A stretch of DNA of 64,000 nt from 66-474 sp039923855 (GCA_039923855.1 JBDTBW010000052.1:1-64000); one strand, 5' to 3'. Counted from the stretch's first letter, positions 1-9,193 are shown. Notes: generated by a model not told the origin, from the sequence alone. A program made the numbers and translations.

Positions 1-1883
1 CCGACTTGCCCGGCCGCGAAAGCGAAGAATGTTTCTGCCCGGCGCTGCGCCATCGCATCGACGCCAACGGCGCAATAACCCGCGAGCGCACCGAGCCGAT
101 CGCCGCGGATGCGCGCGCGGGCAAGGATGGCAAGGCCAACGCCAAGCTGAAACTGATCGCCGGCATGCTGGATGTCGGTTTCGATGCCTTGAAGCAACGC
201 GAATTGCAACGGCGCAACCGGCGCATGGCCGCGATCACCGCGCTGGCGCTGATCGTGATGGCGGTGACCATCACGCTGGCCGTGTTCGCGCTGATCTCGC
301 GCCACAACGCCGTGATCGCGCAGCACCAGGCCGATGTCGCAAAGCAGGCCGCCGAGCGCCGACAGAAACAAGCCGAAGACCTGGTCGGTTTCATGCTCGG
401 CGATCTGAATGACAAGCTGCAGCAAGTCAGTCGCCTCGACATCATGCGGGCCGTGGACGACCAGGCCATGGCGTATTTCGAATCGCTGCCGCCAAGCGAT
501 GTCAGCGATTCCGCGCTGACACAGCGAGCCAAGGCACTGGAAAAGATCGGCAACGTGCGCATGGATCAGGGCCAGTTGTCCGGCGCCATGGAGGCATTTC
601 GCGCCTCAACCCGGATTTCCGCGCAGCTGGCTGCAGAATCACCTGCCAATGTCGCACGTCAGGTTGCGTACTCACGTACTCTTGCTTTTATCGGCATGAA
701 TTATTGGAATCAAAGCAAACTGGATGCCGCGCGGCACGCATTCGAGGCCGGGCAACAAGCGCTGCGCACTTCGCGAGCGCGCACAGAAGACGACCCTTCC
801 CTGCTTTTGCAACGGGCGATCCTCGAAGGCGATCTCGGGCATGTGCTGGAAGCGCAGGGCCATGCCGATGCGGCAGAAACCACGTACCGCAGCGAGTTGT
901 CGCTATTCCAGAGACTGGTCGCGCTGAAACCCGGCAGCACCGACTATGCCGCGCAACTCGGTGATTCGCACAACGATTTAGGCAAGCTGGCGCTGCAACG
1001 CGGCGATCTGGCCACGGCCGTGGCCCAATATCGCGCGGACGACGCAATCGAGACCCGGCTGTCAGAGCGCGATCCAAGAAATAACCATCAGCGAGAAAAC
1101 ATAGTGCGGATACGCGCCATCCTCGGTCGCACGCTGGCCTTGGCCGGCGATATCCAAGACGGCATGCGCGCCCTGCAGCAGGCAGTCGATAGCGCCAGCC
1201 AGTTGATGAAATTCGACCCCAGCCAAACCGACTATCAGGATGATGTGGCCTTGTATTCCGCACAATTGGCTCGGTTGCAGCGGTTGAATGGCGATCTGAC
1301 TGCGGCCAATGCACTGACTGCGCAGTCGGCCGAGATCCTGTCCGCTTTGAGCCGCAAGGATCCGAGCAACAGCGGTTGGCAGCAAGATTTGGCCAGCACG
1401 CTGACCGAACAGGCTGCTGAATTATATGCCGCCAATCAACCTGATGCGGCACGGTCAAAAGTGCAAAGTGCGCTACGGATTCTCGAGCCCATGCTGGCCA
1501 AGAATTCCGACGACCGCGACAGCTTGCTTTCGACTGTGACGGCGAGGCTGCTGCTGGCCGACGTGTCCGCCGACCCGCAGATCGCGCAACGGCTGCGGCA
1601 CGATGCATTGAAAACCATGCAGGCACAAAAAACCGGCAAAGCCGATCCGCGCCTGCTGGCGCTGCAAGTGGAAGCGATGGTTGCGCTGGGCAGCAAAGCG
1701 GAGGCGCAACCGCGGATCAAACAGCTATGGAACAGCGGCTACCGCGATCTTGCATTGGTGGACGTGTTGCGGCGTGCGCATATCGACTATCCGCCCAACC
1801 CGGATTTTCCGGCACGGCTTTTAGCGGCGCCCAGCCAAGATGATCACGTGATGCAACCCGCAGGCAAAGAGGCACACAAGTAG
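1..1883 (+). CDS. TIR-like domain / TM / TPR protein, 5' end outside window
   Basis: The reading frame is open to the left edge, so the true start is upstream and the product is incomplete. The first ~70 visible residues match the end of the TIR-like domain found in bacterial TIR-TPR proteins (PGRESEE...PALR, then EPIAADAR, KLKLIAG and GFDAL motifs). One transmembrane helix follows (AAITALALIVMAVTITLAV), then a short coiled stretch (HQADVAKQAAERRQKQAEDL) and roughly 450 residues of TPR-like helical pairs to the C terminus. Known family: TIR domains either signal or hydrolyse NAD+; the catalytic part is not visible here. The TPR part probably faces the periplasm and binds a ligand or partner (inference). 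A small unknown gene starts 34 bp downstream and may be co-transcribed. Confidence 0.75.
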   Translation, partial: DLPGRESEECFCPALRHRIDANGAITRERTEPIAADARAGKDGKANAKLKLIAGMLDVGFDALKQRELQRRNRRMAAITALALIVMAVTITLAVFALISRHNAVIAQHQADVAKQAAERRQKQAEDLVGFMLGDLNDKLQQVSRLDIMRAVDDQAMAYFESLPPSDVSDSALTQRAKALEKIGNVRMDQGQLSGAMEAFRASTRISAQLAAESPANVARQVAYSRTLAFIGMNYWNQSKLDAARHAFEAGQQALRTSRARTEDDPSLLLQRAILEGDLGHVLEAQGHADAAETTYRSELSLFQRLVALKPGSTDYAAQLGDSHNDLGKLALQRGDLATAVAQYRADDAIETRLSERDPRNNHQRENIVRIRAILGRTLALAGDIQDGMRALQQAVDSASQLMKFDPSQTDYQDDVALYSAQLARLQRLNGDLTAANALTAQSAEILSALSRKDPSNSGWQQDLASTLTEQAAELYAANQPDAARSKVQSALRILEPMLAKNSDDRDSLLSTVTARLLLADVSADPQIAQRLRHDALKTMQAQKTGKADPRLLALQVEAMVALGSKAEAQPRIKQLWNSGYRDLALVDVLRRAHIDYPPNPDFPARLLAAPSQDDHVMQPAGKEAHK

Positions 1884-1917
1884 CAAACTTTTTCTACCGC
1901 AATTACAGGAGACCCTC

Positions 1918-2355
1918 ATGTCGACCCCGATCCCGAACTCCATCATCATCCCCGTCACCGTGGACGACACCACCGACCCGTGGAACCTCCTCGTCAATGG
2001 CAACCGCAGCAGCAACCAGACGGATGTCGGTAACAATTCGTTGAAGCAGACCCTCGAATGGAACCTGCAACTTGCCGCGGGCCAAACGGGGTCTTTCAAC
2101 CCGATCAACGAGACGGAGACTTCCGGCTTTTCCTGGACGTGTACCCCTAAACCAGGCGCGAATATATTCAGCGGTTATAGCGAACCCTCCACGCAAAATG
2201 GCACTCAAATCCAGGTCAACGACCTGGCCAGCGGCGCCAGCGCCAAGGGCACCTGGACCTACAAGTTGCGCGCCACCGTCAACGGCAACCCGTGCGAGAC
2301 GAACCCACCATCCGCTCGCGGGCAGGAAGGAGATCCGAAAATCCATAACAAGTGA
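1918..2355 (+). CDS. Hypothetical 145-aa protein downstream of the TIR-TPR gene
   Basis: I do not recognise this family. The start is supported by a good ribosome-binding site (CAGGAG, 1905-1910, 7 bases before the ATG). The product has no signal peptide or membrane helix, is rich in Thr, Asn, Ser and Gly, and has two cysteines (WTCTPKPG and NGNPCETN). Alternating short polar and hydrophobic runs (SIIIPVTVDD, TWTYKLRATV) suggest a small beta-sandwich. It directly follows the TIR-TPR gene on the same strand and may be its partner or substrate; this is inferred from position only. Confidence 0.6.
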   Translation: MSTPIPNSIIIPVTVDDTTDPWNLLVNGNRSSNQTDVGNNSLKQTLEWNLQLAAGQTGSFNPINETETSGFSWTCTPKPGANIFSGYSEPSTQNGTQIQVNDLASGASAKGTWTYKLRATVNGNPCETNPPSARGQEGDPKIHNK

Positions 2356-2485
2356 GTCGCGCATCCGACGCGATGGAATGCAGCGGCTGCGCAATCAGCG
2401 TCATCGGTTCATTGCTGTACCACGCGACAATTCCGCCGCAAACGTAGCCTGATTCGGGACATGCTCGATCGCTCTTTCCAGTAGC

Positions 2486-2606
2486 CGTCATTCCGGGGCT
2501 GCACGCAGTTTCATCGCGGGGAGAGCCCGGAATCTGCTTTTAATCCCGAAGAGCCAGTAAAAGCAGATTCCAGATCGCACGATAAAGCCGCGCGTCCGGA
2601 ATGACG
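2486..2606. repeat. Dimeric palindromic repeat (CGTCATTCC family), copy 1
   Basis: The element begins with CGTCATTCCGGG and ends with CCGGAATGACG, i.e. inverted ends. An internal inverted pair (GGAATCTGCTTTT at about 2531 and AAAAGCAGATTCC at about 2557) forms a second hairpin. The same architecture recurs at 50350-50451 and 54877-54989. It fills most of the 317-base gap between the hypothetical gene and envC (2356-2672); I see no gene there. Confidence 0.75.
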
Positions 2607-2672
2607 AAGGGGGATTCCGATCGCAGTTGGGTGGGGTGGGGCCAACCCGCCTTCGCGAGTTCGCACATCGCA

Positions 2673-3839
2673 TCAACGCGAAGGCTTCAACCACCCCCGC
2701 GCATCCACCGGCTTGCCATCTTTGCGGATTTCGAAGTAGGCGCCGGCTTGGCCCTGACCGCGGCCGACGGTGGCGATCGCGTGGCCCGGCTTGACCCAGT
2801 CGCCGACACCGACCAGCGCGGACTCGTTGTTGCCGTACAGGCTCATGTAGCCGCCGCCGTGATCGACGATCACCAGCATCCCGTAGCCGCGCATGAAATC
2901 CGCCCACGCCACCCGCCCGTAAGCGACCGCATGAACTTCGGCACCCGGCTTGGCCGCGATCAGCAACCCGCGCGCCAACACGCCCGCGCCGGTATGCGCG
3001 GCGCCCGTGGTCGGCCACGGCAATTGCCCGTGCAGTTGCGCGAACGGGCGCTCCACGCCGAGTTGCTTGGGAATATCCGCGAACACATCCTTCAATTTTT
3101 CCAGCAATTGATTGAGCGCCTGCGCGTCGCGTTGCAGCGCGTCCAGCTTGTCTTTTTGTTGGGCAAGCTGCGCGTCCGCCGCGGCCAGCAGATGCTGCTG
3201 CGCGTCGCGTGCCTGTTCCAGCGACTGCGCTCTGGCCGCGTGCTCGCCGCGTTGTTTGTCCAGCGCGGCCTTGTCGGCGTCGATGCCGGCCTTGACTTGA
3301 TCCAGCCGCGCGACGTCCGCGAGCAGTGCGCGGATGCGTTGCACGCGGTCATTCTGGAAATAGCGCGAATACGCTAGCATGCGCGCGATCCTGCCGATGT
3401 CCTCGTTACCCAGCAGCATCGACAGATCCGAACCGCGATCCAGCGCGTACGCCGCGCGCAACAGTTGCGCCAGTGCTTCGCGTTGACCCGCGAGCTTTGT
3501 TTCCAGCGCCACACGTTCGGAGATGAGTTGTTCCAGTGCGACGGATTTTTCCTCGATTGCGGCATCGGTGTCGTGCAGCACGCGCGCGGCGTCGCTCAAT
3601 TGCCGCGCCTGCTGCGTCAACGTGGCATTGAGGCTCTCGCGTTGTGCCGCGGTGGCGCGCTGCTGCGCCGCGATCTCACCGATCTGCGCGCGTACCGCGT
3701 CGAGCTTCTGTTGCGCTTGCGCCTGCTGCGCCTTGCGCTGCGCGTCGTCGCTCTGTGCGTGCGCGGGCGCGCCGAACATCGCGGTCAACAGCGCGAGTGG
3801 CACGAACAGGGCAAACAACAAAAGAAATCGATGGGACAT
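2673..3839 (-). CDS. envC: Murein hydrolase activator EnvC (LytM/M23 family)
   Basis: A 388-residue protein with a Sec signal peptide (FLLLFALFVPLALLTAMFGAPAHAQ), a long coiled-coil region (about residues 30-250, rich in Gln, Ala and Arg) and a C-terminal LytM domain. As in known EnvC, that domain is degenerate: the zinc-binding histidines of active M23 peptidases are not in place (GYGMLVIVDHGGGYMSLYGNNESALVGVGDWV). Known role: in the periplasm EnvC is recruited by FtsEX and activates the amidases AmiA/AmiB for septum splitting. I chose the ATG at 3839 because it immediately precedes the signal peptide; an open frame extends upstream to 4241 but overlaps the divergent antiporter gene. Confidence 0.9.
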   Translation of the reverse strand: MSHRFLLLFALFVPLALLTAMFGAPAHAQSDDAQRKAQQAQAQQKLDAVRAQIGEIAAQQRATAAQRESLNATLTQQARQLSDAARVLHDTDAAIEEKSVALEQLISERVALETKLAGQREALAQLLRAAYALDRGSDLSMLLGNEDIGRIARMLAYSRYFQNDRVQRIRALLADVARLDQVKAGIDADKAALDKQRGEHAARAQSLEQARDAQQHLLAAADAQLAQQKDKLDALQRDAQALNQLLEKLKDVFADIPKQLGVERPFAQLHGQLPWPTTGAAHTGAGVLARGLLIAAKPGAEVHAVAYGRVAWADFMRGYGMLVIVDHGGGYMSLYGNNESALVGVGDWVKPGHAIATVGRGQGQAGAYFEIRKDGKPVDARGWLKPSR

Positions 3840-3978
3840 CCGCGGTGATTCGCCGTGCACAGCGCCGCAGGTACGCGGCGTGTCAGTATAAAATGCCGAA
3901 GCTTGGCTCAGCCCGGGGTGTATTGCCGGCCGCGATTCGCATTGGCCCGCATGGGCTGTCACCGGGGGATTCGTATCG

Positions 3979-5244
3979 ATGAACGTGCTCGATCTGATCG
4001 CCGCGGTGCTCACCCTTACCGCGTTGCTGGCATACGTCAATGCGCGATTCATGCACTTGCCCACGGTGATCGGCGTGATGGTGCTGGGCATGGCGTTTTC
4101 TCTGATACTGGTGCTGTTCGACAAAAATGGGTTCGATTTCGCGGCGCAGACCGAACGCCTGATCGGGCACATCGATTTCCGCGCCACGCTGCTGGACGGA
4201 ATGCTCAGCTTCCTGTTGTTCGCCGGCGCCTTGCAGGTCAAGTCCGGGGGATTGCGCGAGCACTATGGCATCGTGGCGACGCTGGCCACGGTCGGCGTGG
4301 TGTTTTCGACCGTGATTGTCGGCGTGTTGAGCTGGTGGCTGGCGCGCTGGGTAGGCGTGGAACTGCCGTACCGTTTCGCGCTGTTGTTCGGCGCGCTGAT
4401 TTCGCCGACCGACCCGATCGCGGTGCTGGCGATTCTGCGCAAGGCCGGCATCGATGACGAGACGGAATTGAAGATCACCGCCGAATCGCTGTTCAACGAC
4501 GGCGTCGGCATCGTGATCTTCCTGCTGGTGTTCGCCTTCGCCAGCAGCGGCAAGGATGTCACGGTGGCCCAGGGCCTGGTGCTGTTTGCGCGCGAGGCGA
4601 TCGGTGGCGTGGTGTTCGGCACAGCCGCGGGCGGGGTTGCCTATCTGATGCTGCGCACCATCGACAATTACCAGGCCGAAGTGCTGATCACGCTGGCGCT
4701 GGTGACCGGCGGCTACGCGCTGGCGCACGCGCTGGGGGTTTCCGGGCCGATCGCGATGGTCGTGGCGGGTCTCTTGATCGGCAATCAGGGCCGTGCCTTC
4801 GCGATGAGCGAGACCACGCGCCAGCACATCGACCTGTTCTGGGAAGTGATCGACGAGGTGCTCAATGCGGTGCTGTTTCTGCTGATCGGTCTGGAGGTGT
4901 TGCTGGTCTCGTTCAAATCGAGTTGGCTGCTGCTCGGCGCCGGCGCGGTCGTGATTGTGCTGATCGCGCGCCTGGCCAGTATCTCGCTGCCGATCCTGGT
5001 TTCCGACTGGCAGCGCCGCGCATTCCGGCGCAATACGATCCCGATTCTCACCTGGGGCGGATTGCGCGGAGGCATTTCTGTCGCGCTCGCGCTGTATATC
5101 CCGGCGGGCAACCAGCGCGACATCGTGCTGACGATGACCTATGTGGTGGTGGTGTTCTCGATCCTGGTGCAGGGCTTGAGCATCGGCCCGATGGTGCGAC
5201 GATTCGTGCAGCGCTCGGCGGTCGTTGACATGGATAACGGATGA
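3979..5244 (+). CDS. CPA1-family monovalent cation:proton antiporter (NhaP-like)
   Basis: A 421-residue polytopic membrane protein with about 12 hydrophobic segments and the signatures of CPA1 Na+(K+)/H+ exchangers: ALISPTDPIAVLAIL, AESLFNDGVGIVIFLL (the paired N-D ion-binding motif) and TWGGLRGGISVALAL. It exchanges cytoplasmic cations for protons and helps control pH and sodium. It is divergent from envC, with 139 bp between the starts. No cytoplasmic TrkA domain is present, unlike the Kef-type antiporter at 33346. The exact ion cannot be told from sequence. Confidence 0.88.
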   Translation: MNVLDLIAAVLTLTALLAYVNARFMHLPTVIGVMVLGMAFSLILVLFDKNGFDFAAQTERLIGHIDFRATLLDGMLSFLLFAGALQVKSGGLREHYGIVATLATVGVVFSTVIVGVLSWWLARWVGVELPYRFALLFGALISPTDPIAVLAILRKAGIDDETELKITAESLFNDGVGIVIFLLVFAFASSGKDVTVAQGLVLFAREAIGGVVFGTAAGGVAYLMLRTIDNYQAEVLITLALVTGGYALAHALGVSGPIAMVVAGLLIGNQGRAFAMSETTRQHIDLFWEVIDEVLNAVLFLLIGLEVLLVSFKSSWLLLGAGAVVIVLIARLASISLPILVSDWQRRAFRRNTIPILTWGGLRGGISVALALYIPAGNQRDIVLTMTYVVVVFSILVQGLSIGPMVRRFVQRSAVVDMDNG

Positions 5245-5283
5245 CCGCGCGGACGCACAGCGGGTTGCCGGCATAATCGCGGC

Positions 5284-6513
5284 ATGCTCAACAAGCTATG
5301 GCTCGGATTCTTTCTGGCGGCGGCGGTCGGTGCGCTGGCGCGCTGGTTGATCGGTGGCGACGCGGCGGTGTTCGCGGCGATCGTCGCCGCATTGTTCGAA
5401 ATGGCGAAGTTGTCGGTCGAGGTAATGGTGCTGCTATTCGGCACCCTGACCTTGTGGCTGGGCTTTCTCGCCATCGCCGAACGCGCGGGGTTGGTCGATG
5501 CATTGGGGCGCGCATTGGGCCCGTTGTTCGCGCGGCTGATGCCGGGCGTGCCGCGCGGGCATCCGGCGATCGGTCTGATCACGCTCAACTTCGCCGCCAA
5601 TGCGTTGGGGCTGGACAACGCCGCCACGCCCATCGGTCTGCGCGCGATGCGCGAATTGCAGACACTGAATCCGAGCGCCGACACCGCCAGCGATGCGCAG
5701 ATCCTGTTTCTGGTATTGAACGCTTCGTCGCTGACCCTGTTGCCGGTGACGATTTTCATTTACCGCCTGCAACAGGGCGCGCTCGACCCCACCATCGTGT
5801 TCGTGCCGATCCTGCTGGCGACTTCCGCCTCGACGCTCACAGGATTGCTTTCGGTCGCGGTGATGCAACGCCTGAAACTTTGGGATCCGGTGGTGCTGGC
5901 GTGGCTTGGCGGATTCGCGGTGTTGCTCGGCGGTTTCATCTACGCGCTGTCGGGCATGGCGCCCGCGCAACTGTCGGCGTTTTCTTCGTTGCTCGGCAAT
6001 CTAATCCTGTTTGGCATCATCATCGTTTTTTTAATCGCCGGCATGGTCAAAAAGGTGCCTGTGTACGAGTGCTTCGTGGATGGCGCGAAGCAGGGCTTCG
6101 ATGTCTCGAAAAATCTGCTGCCGTATCTGGTCGCGATGCTGTGCGCGGTCGGCGTGCTGCGCGCGTCCGGCGTGCTCGATTACGCGCTGGACGGATTGCG
6201 TTGGCTCGCGACGGCCGCGCATCTGGACACGCGTTTCGTCGACGCGATGCCGACCGCGTTCGTCAAGCCGTTTTCCGGCAGCGCCGCGCGCGCGATGCTG
6301 ATCGAGACCATGCAACACAATGGCGTCGACAGTTTCGCATCGAAACTTGCAGCGACCGTGCAGGGCAGCACCGAAACCACGTTCTATGTGCTCGCCGTTT
6401 ATTTCGGCGCGGTAGGGATCAAGCGGGCGCGCCACGCGGTCGGCTGCGCGCTGCTGGCCGATCTTGCCGGCGTGATCGCCGCGATCGGCGTGTGTTACTG
6501 GTTCTTCGGTTGA
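5284..6513 (+). CDS. Gate-domain (nucleoside recognition) membrane protein, SpmA/SpmB fusion type
   Basis: A 409-residue membrane protein with two copies of the Gate/nucleoside-recognition fold: residues ~45-200 (LNFAANALGLDNAATPIGLRAM) and ~260-405 (MPTAFVKPFSGSAARAM, TVQGSTETTFYVLAVYFG). These match the SpmA and SpmB halves of the spore maturation proteins, fused in many Gram-negative bacteria that do not sporulate. The transported substrate is unknown. It starts 39 bp after the CPA1 antiporter on the same strand, and its 3' end overlaps the convergent DUF938 gene by 19 bp. Confidence 0.85.
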   Translation: MLNKLWLGFFLAAAVGALARWLIGGDAAVFAAIVAALFEMAKLSVEVMVLLFGTLTLWLGFLAIAERAGLVDALGRALGPLFARLMPGVPRGHPAIGLITLNFAANALGLDNAATPIGLRAMRELQTLNPSADTASDAQILFLVLNASSLTLLPVTIFIYRLQQGALDPTIVFVPILLATSASTLTGLLSVAVMQRLKLWDPVVLAWLGGFAVLLGGFIYALSGMAPAQLSAFSSLLGNLILFGIIIVFLIAGMVKKVPVYECFVDGAKQGFDVSKNLLPYLVAMLCAVGVLRASGVLDYALDGLRWLATAAHLDTRFVDAMPTAFVKPFSGSAARAMLIETMQHNGVDSFASKLAATVQGSTETTFYVLAVYFGAVGIKRARHAVGCALLADLAGVIAAIGVCYWFFG

Positions 6514-7151
6514 GGGTTTTCGCGTCGCCAGACAAGGCAACGATTATTGGCCGGCATCGCAATATCGTCGATCAGCCGGAACCCGATCGCATGGGCCAAC
6601 CCATCCGCGGCCTCGAAATCGCGGATGCCCATGTGTGGTGCTTGCGTTTTCAGCCAGCCATCGAAAGCCGCGTTGCTGTCGCTGGTGAATGCGCTGTTGT
6701 AGTTGAACGGTCCGTAGACGACCAGCTTGGCATCCTGGGCGATCGCTTTAGGCAATTGCGCGAACATCGAGCGCACTTCGTTCCACGCCATGATGTGCAA
6801 GGTGTTGGCGCTGAAGACGGCATCGTAATCTCGGCCCCCACCCCGGCCCTCCCCCGCTGTGGGAGGGCGGCCAAGCGACCACGCCGCGTCGCTGACATCC
6901 AGTTCGATCGGCGCCGGCGTGCTCGGCAGCGCCGCGTCGTCCAGCCACGCACGGATGCCGGGCAGATTCTCCGCGCGGTCAGACGTCTGCCAGATCAAGT
7001 GCGGCATCGCGGCCGCGAAATACACCGCGTGTTGCCCGGTGCCGCTGCCGATTTCCAGCACACGCTTTCGATCCGCGAAATACTCGCGCAGTACGGCCAA
7101 GACCGGCTCGCGATTGCGCTCGCAGGCGGGCGCATTCGGTTTGTCGCTCAT
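6495..7151 (-). CDS. DUF938 family SAM-dependent methyltransferase
   Basis: A 218-residue class I methyltransferase-like protein. It shows motif I (VLEIGSGTGQHAVYFA) and family blocks SANTLHIMAWNEV, VYGPFNYNSAFTSDSNAAFD, GIRDFEAAD and MPANNRCLVWRR. The substrate is not known. Between the beta-strand ending ELDVSDAAWSL and the YDAVFSANTLH block lies a Gly/Arg/Pro-rich stretch (GRPPTAGEGRGGG) encoded by a palindrome (6847-6867), so a repeat appears to have entered the gene in frame. The gene is convergent with, and overlaps by 19 bp, the gate-domain gene. Confidence 0.85.
   Translation of the reverse strand: MSDKPNAPACERNREPVLAVLREYFADRKRVLEIGSGTGQHAVYFAAAMPHLIWQTSDRAENLPGIRAWLDDAALPSTPAPIELDVSDAAWSLGRPPTAGEGRGGGRDYDAVFSANTLHIMAWNEVRSMFAQLPKAIAQDAKLVVYGPFNYNSAFTSDSNAAFDGWLKTQAPHMGIRDFEAADGLAHAIGFRLIDDIAMPANNRCLVWRRENPQPKNQ
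6847..6867. repeat. CCCTCCC hairpin inside the DUF938 gene
   Basis: CCCTCCC and GGGAGGG arms flank a 7-base loop. Similar pyrimidine/purine hairpins lie in intergenic DNA at 15075-15093 and 15200-15221. Here the palindrome is translated as part of a Gly/Arg-rich loop of the methyltransferase. Confidence 0.7.
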
Positions 7152-7185
7152 GGCCGGGCAATGCAGGCGACGTCCGCAGCCGTTG

Positions 7186-7386
7186 TCAGGCCGGCACGCG
7201 GCCGCGCAGCAGCCGCGCGGGCAACATCAATAACGCATGCAGAAATCCGAACACGCCTTCGACCGCGAAACCGAGCAACCGGAGCGGCAATGCGATTAGC
7301 CATACCAATGGATACAGGATCAATGCCAGCAACGCCAGCGGCCAGCAGAAGATCAACAGCAGCAGCCAGAGCAGGAAGGTCAGCAT
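7186..7386 (-). CDS. Small hydrophobic membrane protein (66 aa)
   Basis: A short protein made almost wholly of hydrophobic residues: two probable helices (LTFLLWLLLLIFCWPLALLALILYPLVWLIALPLRLLGF and VFGFLHALLMLPARLL) and a basic C terminus (RLLRGRVPA). It lies 34 bp upstream of the DUF938 gene on the same strand. I recognise no specific function; similar small membrane proteins are annotated as hypothetical in xanthomonads. Confidence 0.6.
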   Translation of the reverse strand: MLTFLLWLLLLIFCWPLALLALILYPLVWLIALPLRLLGFAVEGVFGFLHALLMLPARLLRGRVPA

Positions 7387-7479
7387 GATCGTCCTCGCAT
7401 GAAATGGATTATCGGCGCGACGCAGGCATCATCGAATGCGCGAGATTCCCGCGGAAGTGCCGGATGGCATGGCGCTCGC

Positions 7480-8322
7480 TCAGGATGCCGGTGGCATATG
7501 ACCGAGCAGCGCGGAACGGATCGCGCGTAGTTTGACTTTGAGCTTCGCCTCGTTGTCGGGGCCGACGCGGATCATCAGCTTCTGTCCCACGGACAACGAT
7601 TCATAGGTGGGATCGGCAAACACATAACGCCCGTGTGAAGCTCCCGGCTGCACCATGATCGGCGGTTGCGCATTCGGCGCGGCCAGCATGTTGTCGATCG
7701 TCTCGATCAGACGGTCATTGAAATAACCCTTGGGATAGCCGAGTTTGCGATAGGCATCTTGGAACAGCGGATAGTTGTGCACGTACCACGCAATCGCCGC
7801 GTTGGTATCGAGCGATTCGACGAGGCGCATATAGGCGTCGTAGCGCGCGTAGTTCCTCGCATCGATCGCTTGCTGTCCGTTCGTTCCCGTGATCTGGAAC
7901 GATCCCGACGGCGTTCGCAACGGAATAATGCGCGAACCGATGGTGTGCCGCGGCAGCGCATCAACCGTCGCCACGAAGTTCGGAACAATCGCGTGCGCGA
8001 TCAGCAGATCGCGCAGGCCGGCAGCGCCGGGCAGCGCCGTCAGCGCATCCAGCACCGCCGAATCGCTGCTGGCCAGCAGCGGCAATGGTGCACTCGACGC
8101 TGAGGCCGGACCGGTCGCGGCCTCGCTGATCGGATAATGCGGCGTGACCGGCACGCTGGATGCCGGCGCGGGCGTCGAGGCCGACGGCGCCATCGCCACC
8201 GGCCGATGGGCCACATACCACCATGCCGCGATCGCCACCACCGCGATGATGGCGATCGCGCCCACGATCCAACCCGTGGTCGATCCGCGCTGTGTCAGGC
8301 CAGCGCGACCCATGATGCTCAT
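7480..8322 (-). CDS. DUF3014 family protein
   Basis: A 280-residue protein anchored by one N-terminal helix (WIVGAIAIIAVVAIAAWWYV), followed by an Ala/Pro/Ser-rich linker (about residues 40-85) and a conserved domain with the DUF3014 signatures YPLFQDAYRKLGYPKGYFNDRLIETIDNMLA and YVFADPTYESLSVGQKLMIRVG. The bulk is probably periplasmic. The function of the family is unknown. A second ATG three codons downstream (MGRAG) is an alternative start. Confidence 0.85.
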   Translation of the reverse strand: MSIMGRAGLTQRGSTTGWIVGAIAIIAVVAIAAWWYVAHRPVAMAPSASTPAPASSVPVTPHYPISEAATGPASASSAPLPLLASSDSAVLDALTALPGAAGLRDLLIAHAIVPNFVATVDALPRHTIGSRIIPLRTPSGSFQITGTNGQQAIDARNYARYDAYMRLVESLDTNAAIAWYVHNYPLFQDAYRKLGYPKGYFNDRLIETIDNMLAAPNAQPPIMVQPGASHGRYVFADPTYESLSVGQKLMIRVGPDNEAKLKVKLRAIRSALLGHMPPAS

Positions 8323-8539
8323 TGTTTGGCGAATCTCATTCTGGATCTACCCACACTGCGAATCTGATTCCTGTGAGGATTTGATGCGTGCAAGCATCAA
8401 ATGGTTCCGCGCGGCATATCCATTAACGTGCGGGCGCGGGACCGAACAATCAATCGCGTTTGCAAGTGCTTTCGCCCGTAACTTCAAACGCAAATCTTGT
8501 CTTCACGGTTTCCAGACCGCCGTGCGGCGATACAGTGGC

Positions 8540-9109
8540 ATGGCCATCCATCGCATTCCCCGCTTCTGCCTCGCCGCGTTCGTCATTGTGCTCGCCGGCT
8601 GCGCCAGCATGTCGCCGCGGCAATTCGCCGGCGCCACGCCGCGCTTCGATCCGGTCGCGTACTTCACCGGGCCGACACGATCGTGGGGCGTGATCGAGAA
8701 CCGTTCGGGCGATCCCGAAAGCCGCTTTCGCACCACCATGATGGGCAAGCCCGACGGCGACGGCATCACCATCACCCAGGATTTCACCTTTGAGGATGGT
8801 CATACGCAGCAACGCATCTGGCATCTCAAGCGCGTCGACGAACACCGCTACGACGCCACCGCGTCGGACGTGATCGGCGTCGCCACCGGCTACGCCTATG
8901 GCAACAGCTTCAACTGGGATTACACACTGCAACTGAAAGCGGGCAACCCATTGTCGCGCGTGCACATGCATCACTGGATGTACCTGACCGACGACGACCT
9001 GCTAATCAACCGCGTGGTGATTTCCAAGCTCGGCATCATCGTCGCCGAAACCACGGAATACTTCCGTCGCGGCGCGGGCGAGGTGCCCACCGTCGGCGAA
9101 CCGCATTGA
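8540..9109 (+). CDS. DUF3833 family lipoprotein
   Basis: A 189-residue protein with a lipoprotein signal peptide (FCLAAFVIVLAGCAS; lipobox LAGC). The mature part carries the DUF3833 pattern: FDPVAYFTGPTRSWGVIENRSGDPESRF, ITQDFTFEDG, RIWHLKRVDEHRYDATASDVIGVATGYAYGNSFNWDYTL and a MHHWMYLTDD block. It is probably an outer-membrane-associated lipoprotein; in other genomes the family is often near lipid or fatty-acid genes, but no such neighbour is present here. The open frame extends upstream to 8144, but the lipobox position fixes the ATG at 8540. The 217 bases before it hold nothing I recognise. Confidence 0.85.
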   Translation: MAIHRIPRFCLAAFVIVLAGCASMSPRQFAGATPRFDPVAYFTGPTRSWGVIENRSGDPESRFRTTMMGKPDGDGITITQDFTFEDGHTQQRIWHLKRVDEHRYDATASDVIGVATGYAYGNSFNWDYTLQLKAGNPLSRVHMHHWMYLTDDDLLINRVVISKLGIIVAETTEYFRRGAGEVPTVGEPH

Positions 9110-9193
9110 AATCACCACTGGATGCCCGCGGGCAATGAAAGCGCTTTGATAAAACATCTGAGCGCAGTGATCGCCGCGCCCGGATGTTCGACC

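Noticed and set aside
2601..3377. A long plus-strand frame opposite envC
   Set aside because: A shadow of envC's high-GC codons; the composition is Arg/Gln-rich with no recognisable family.
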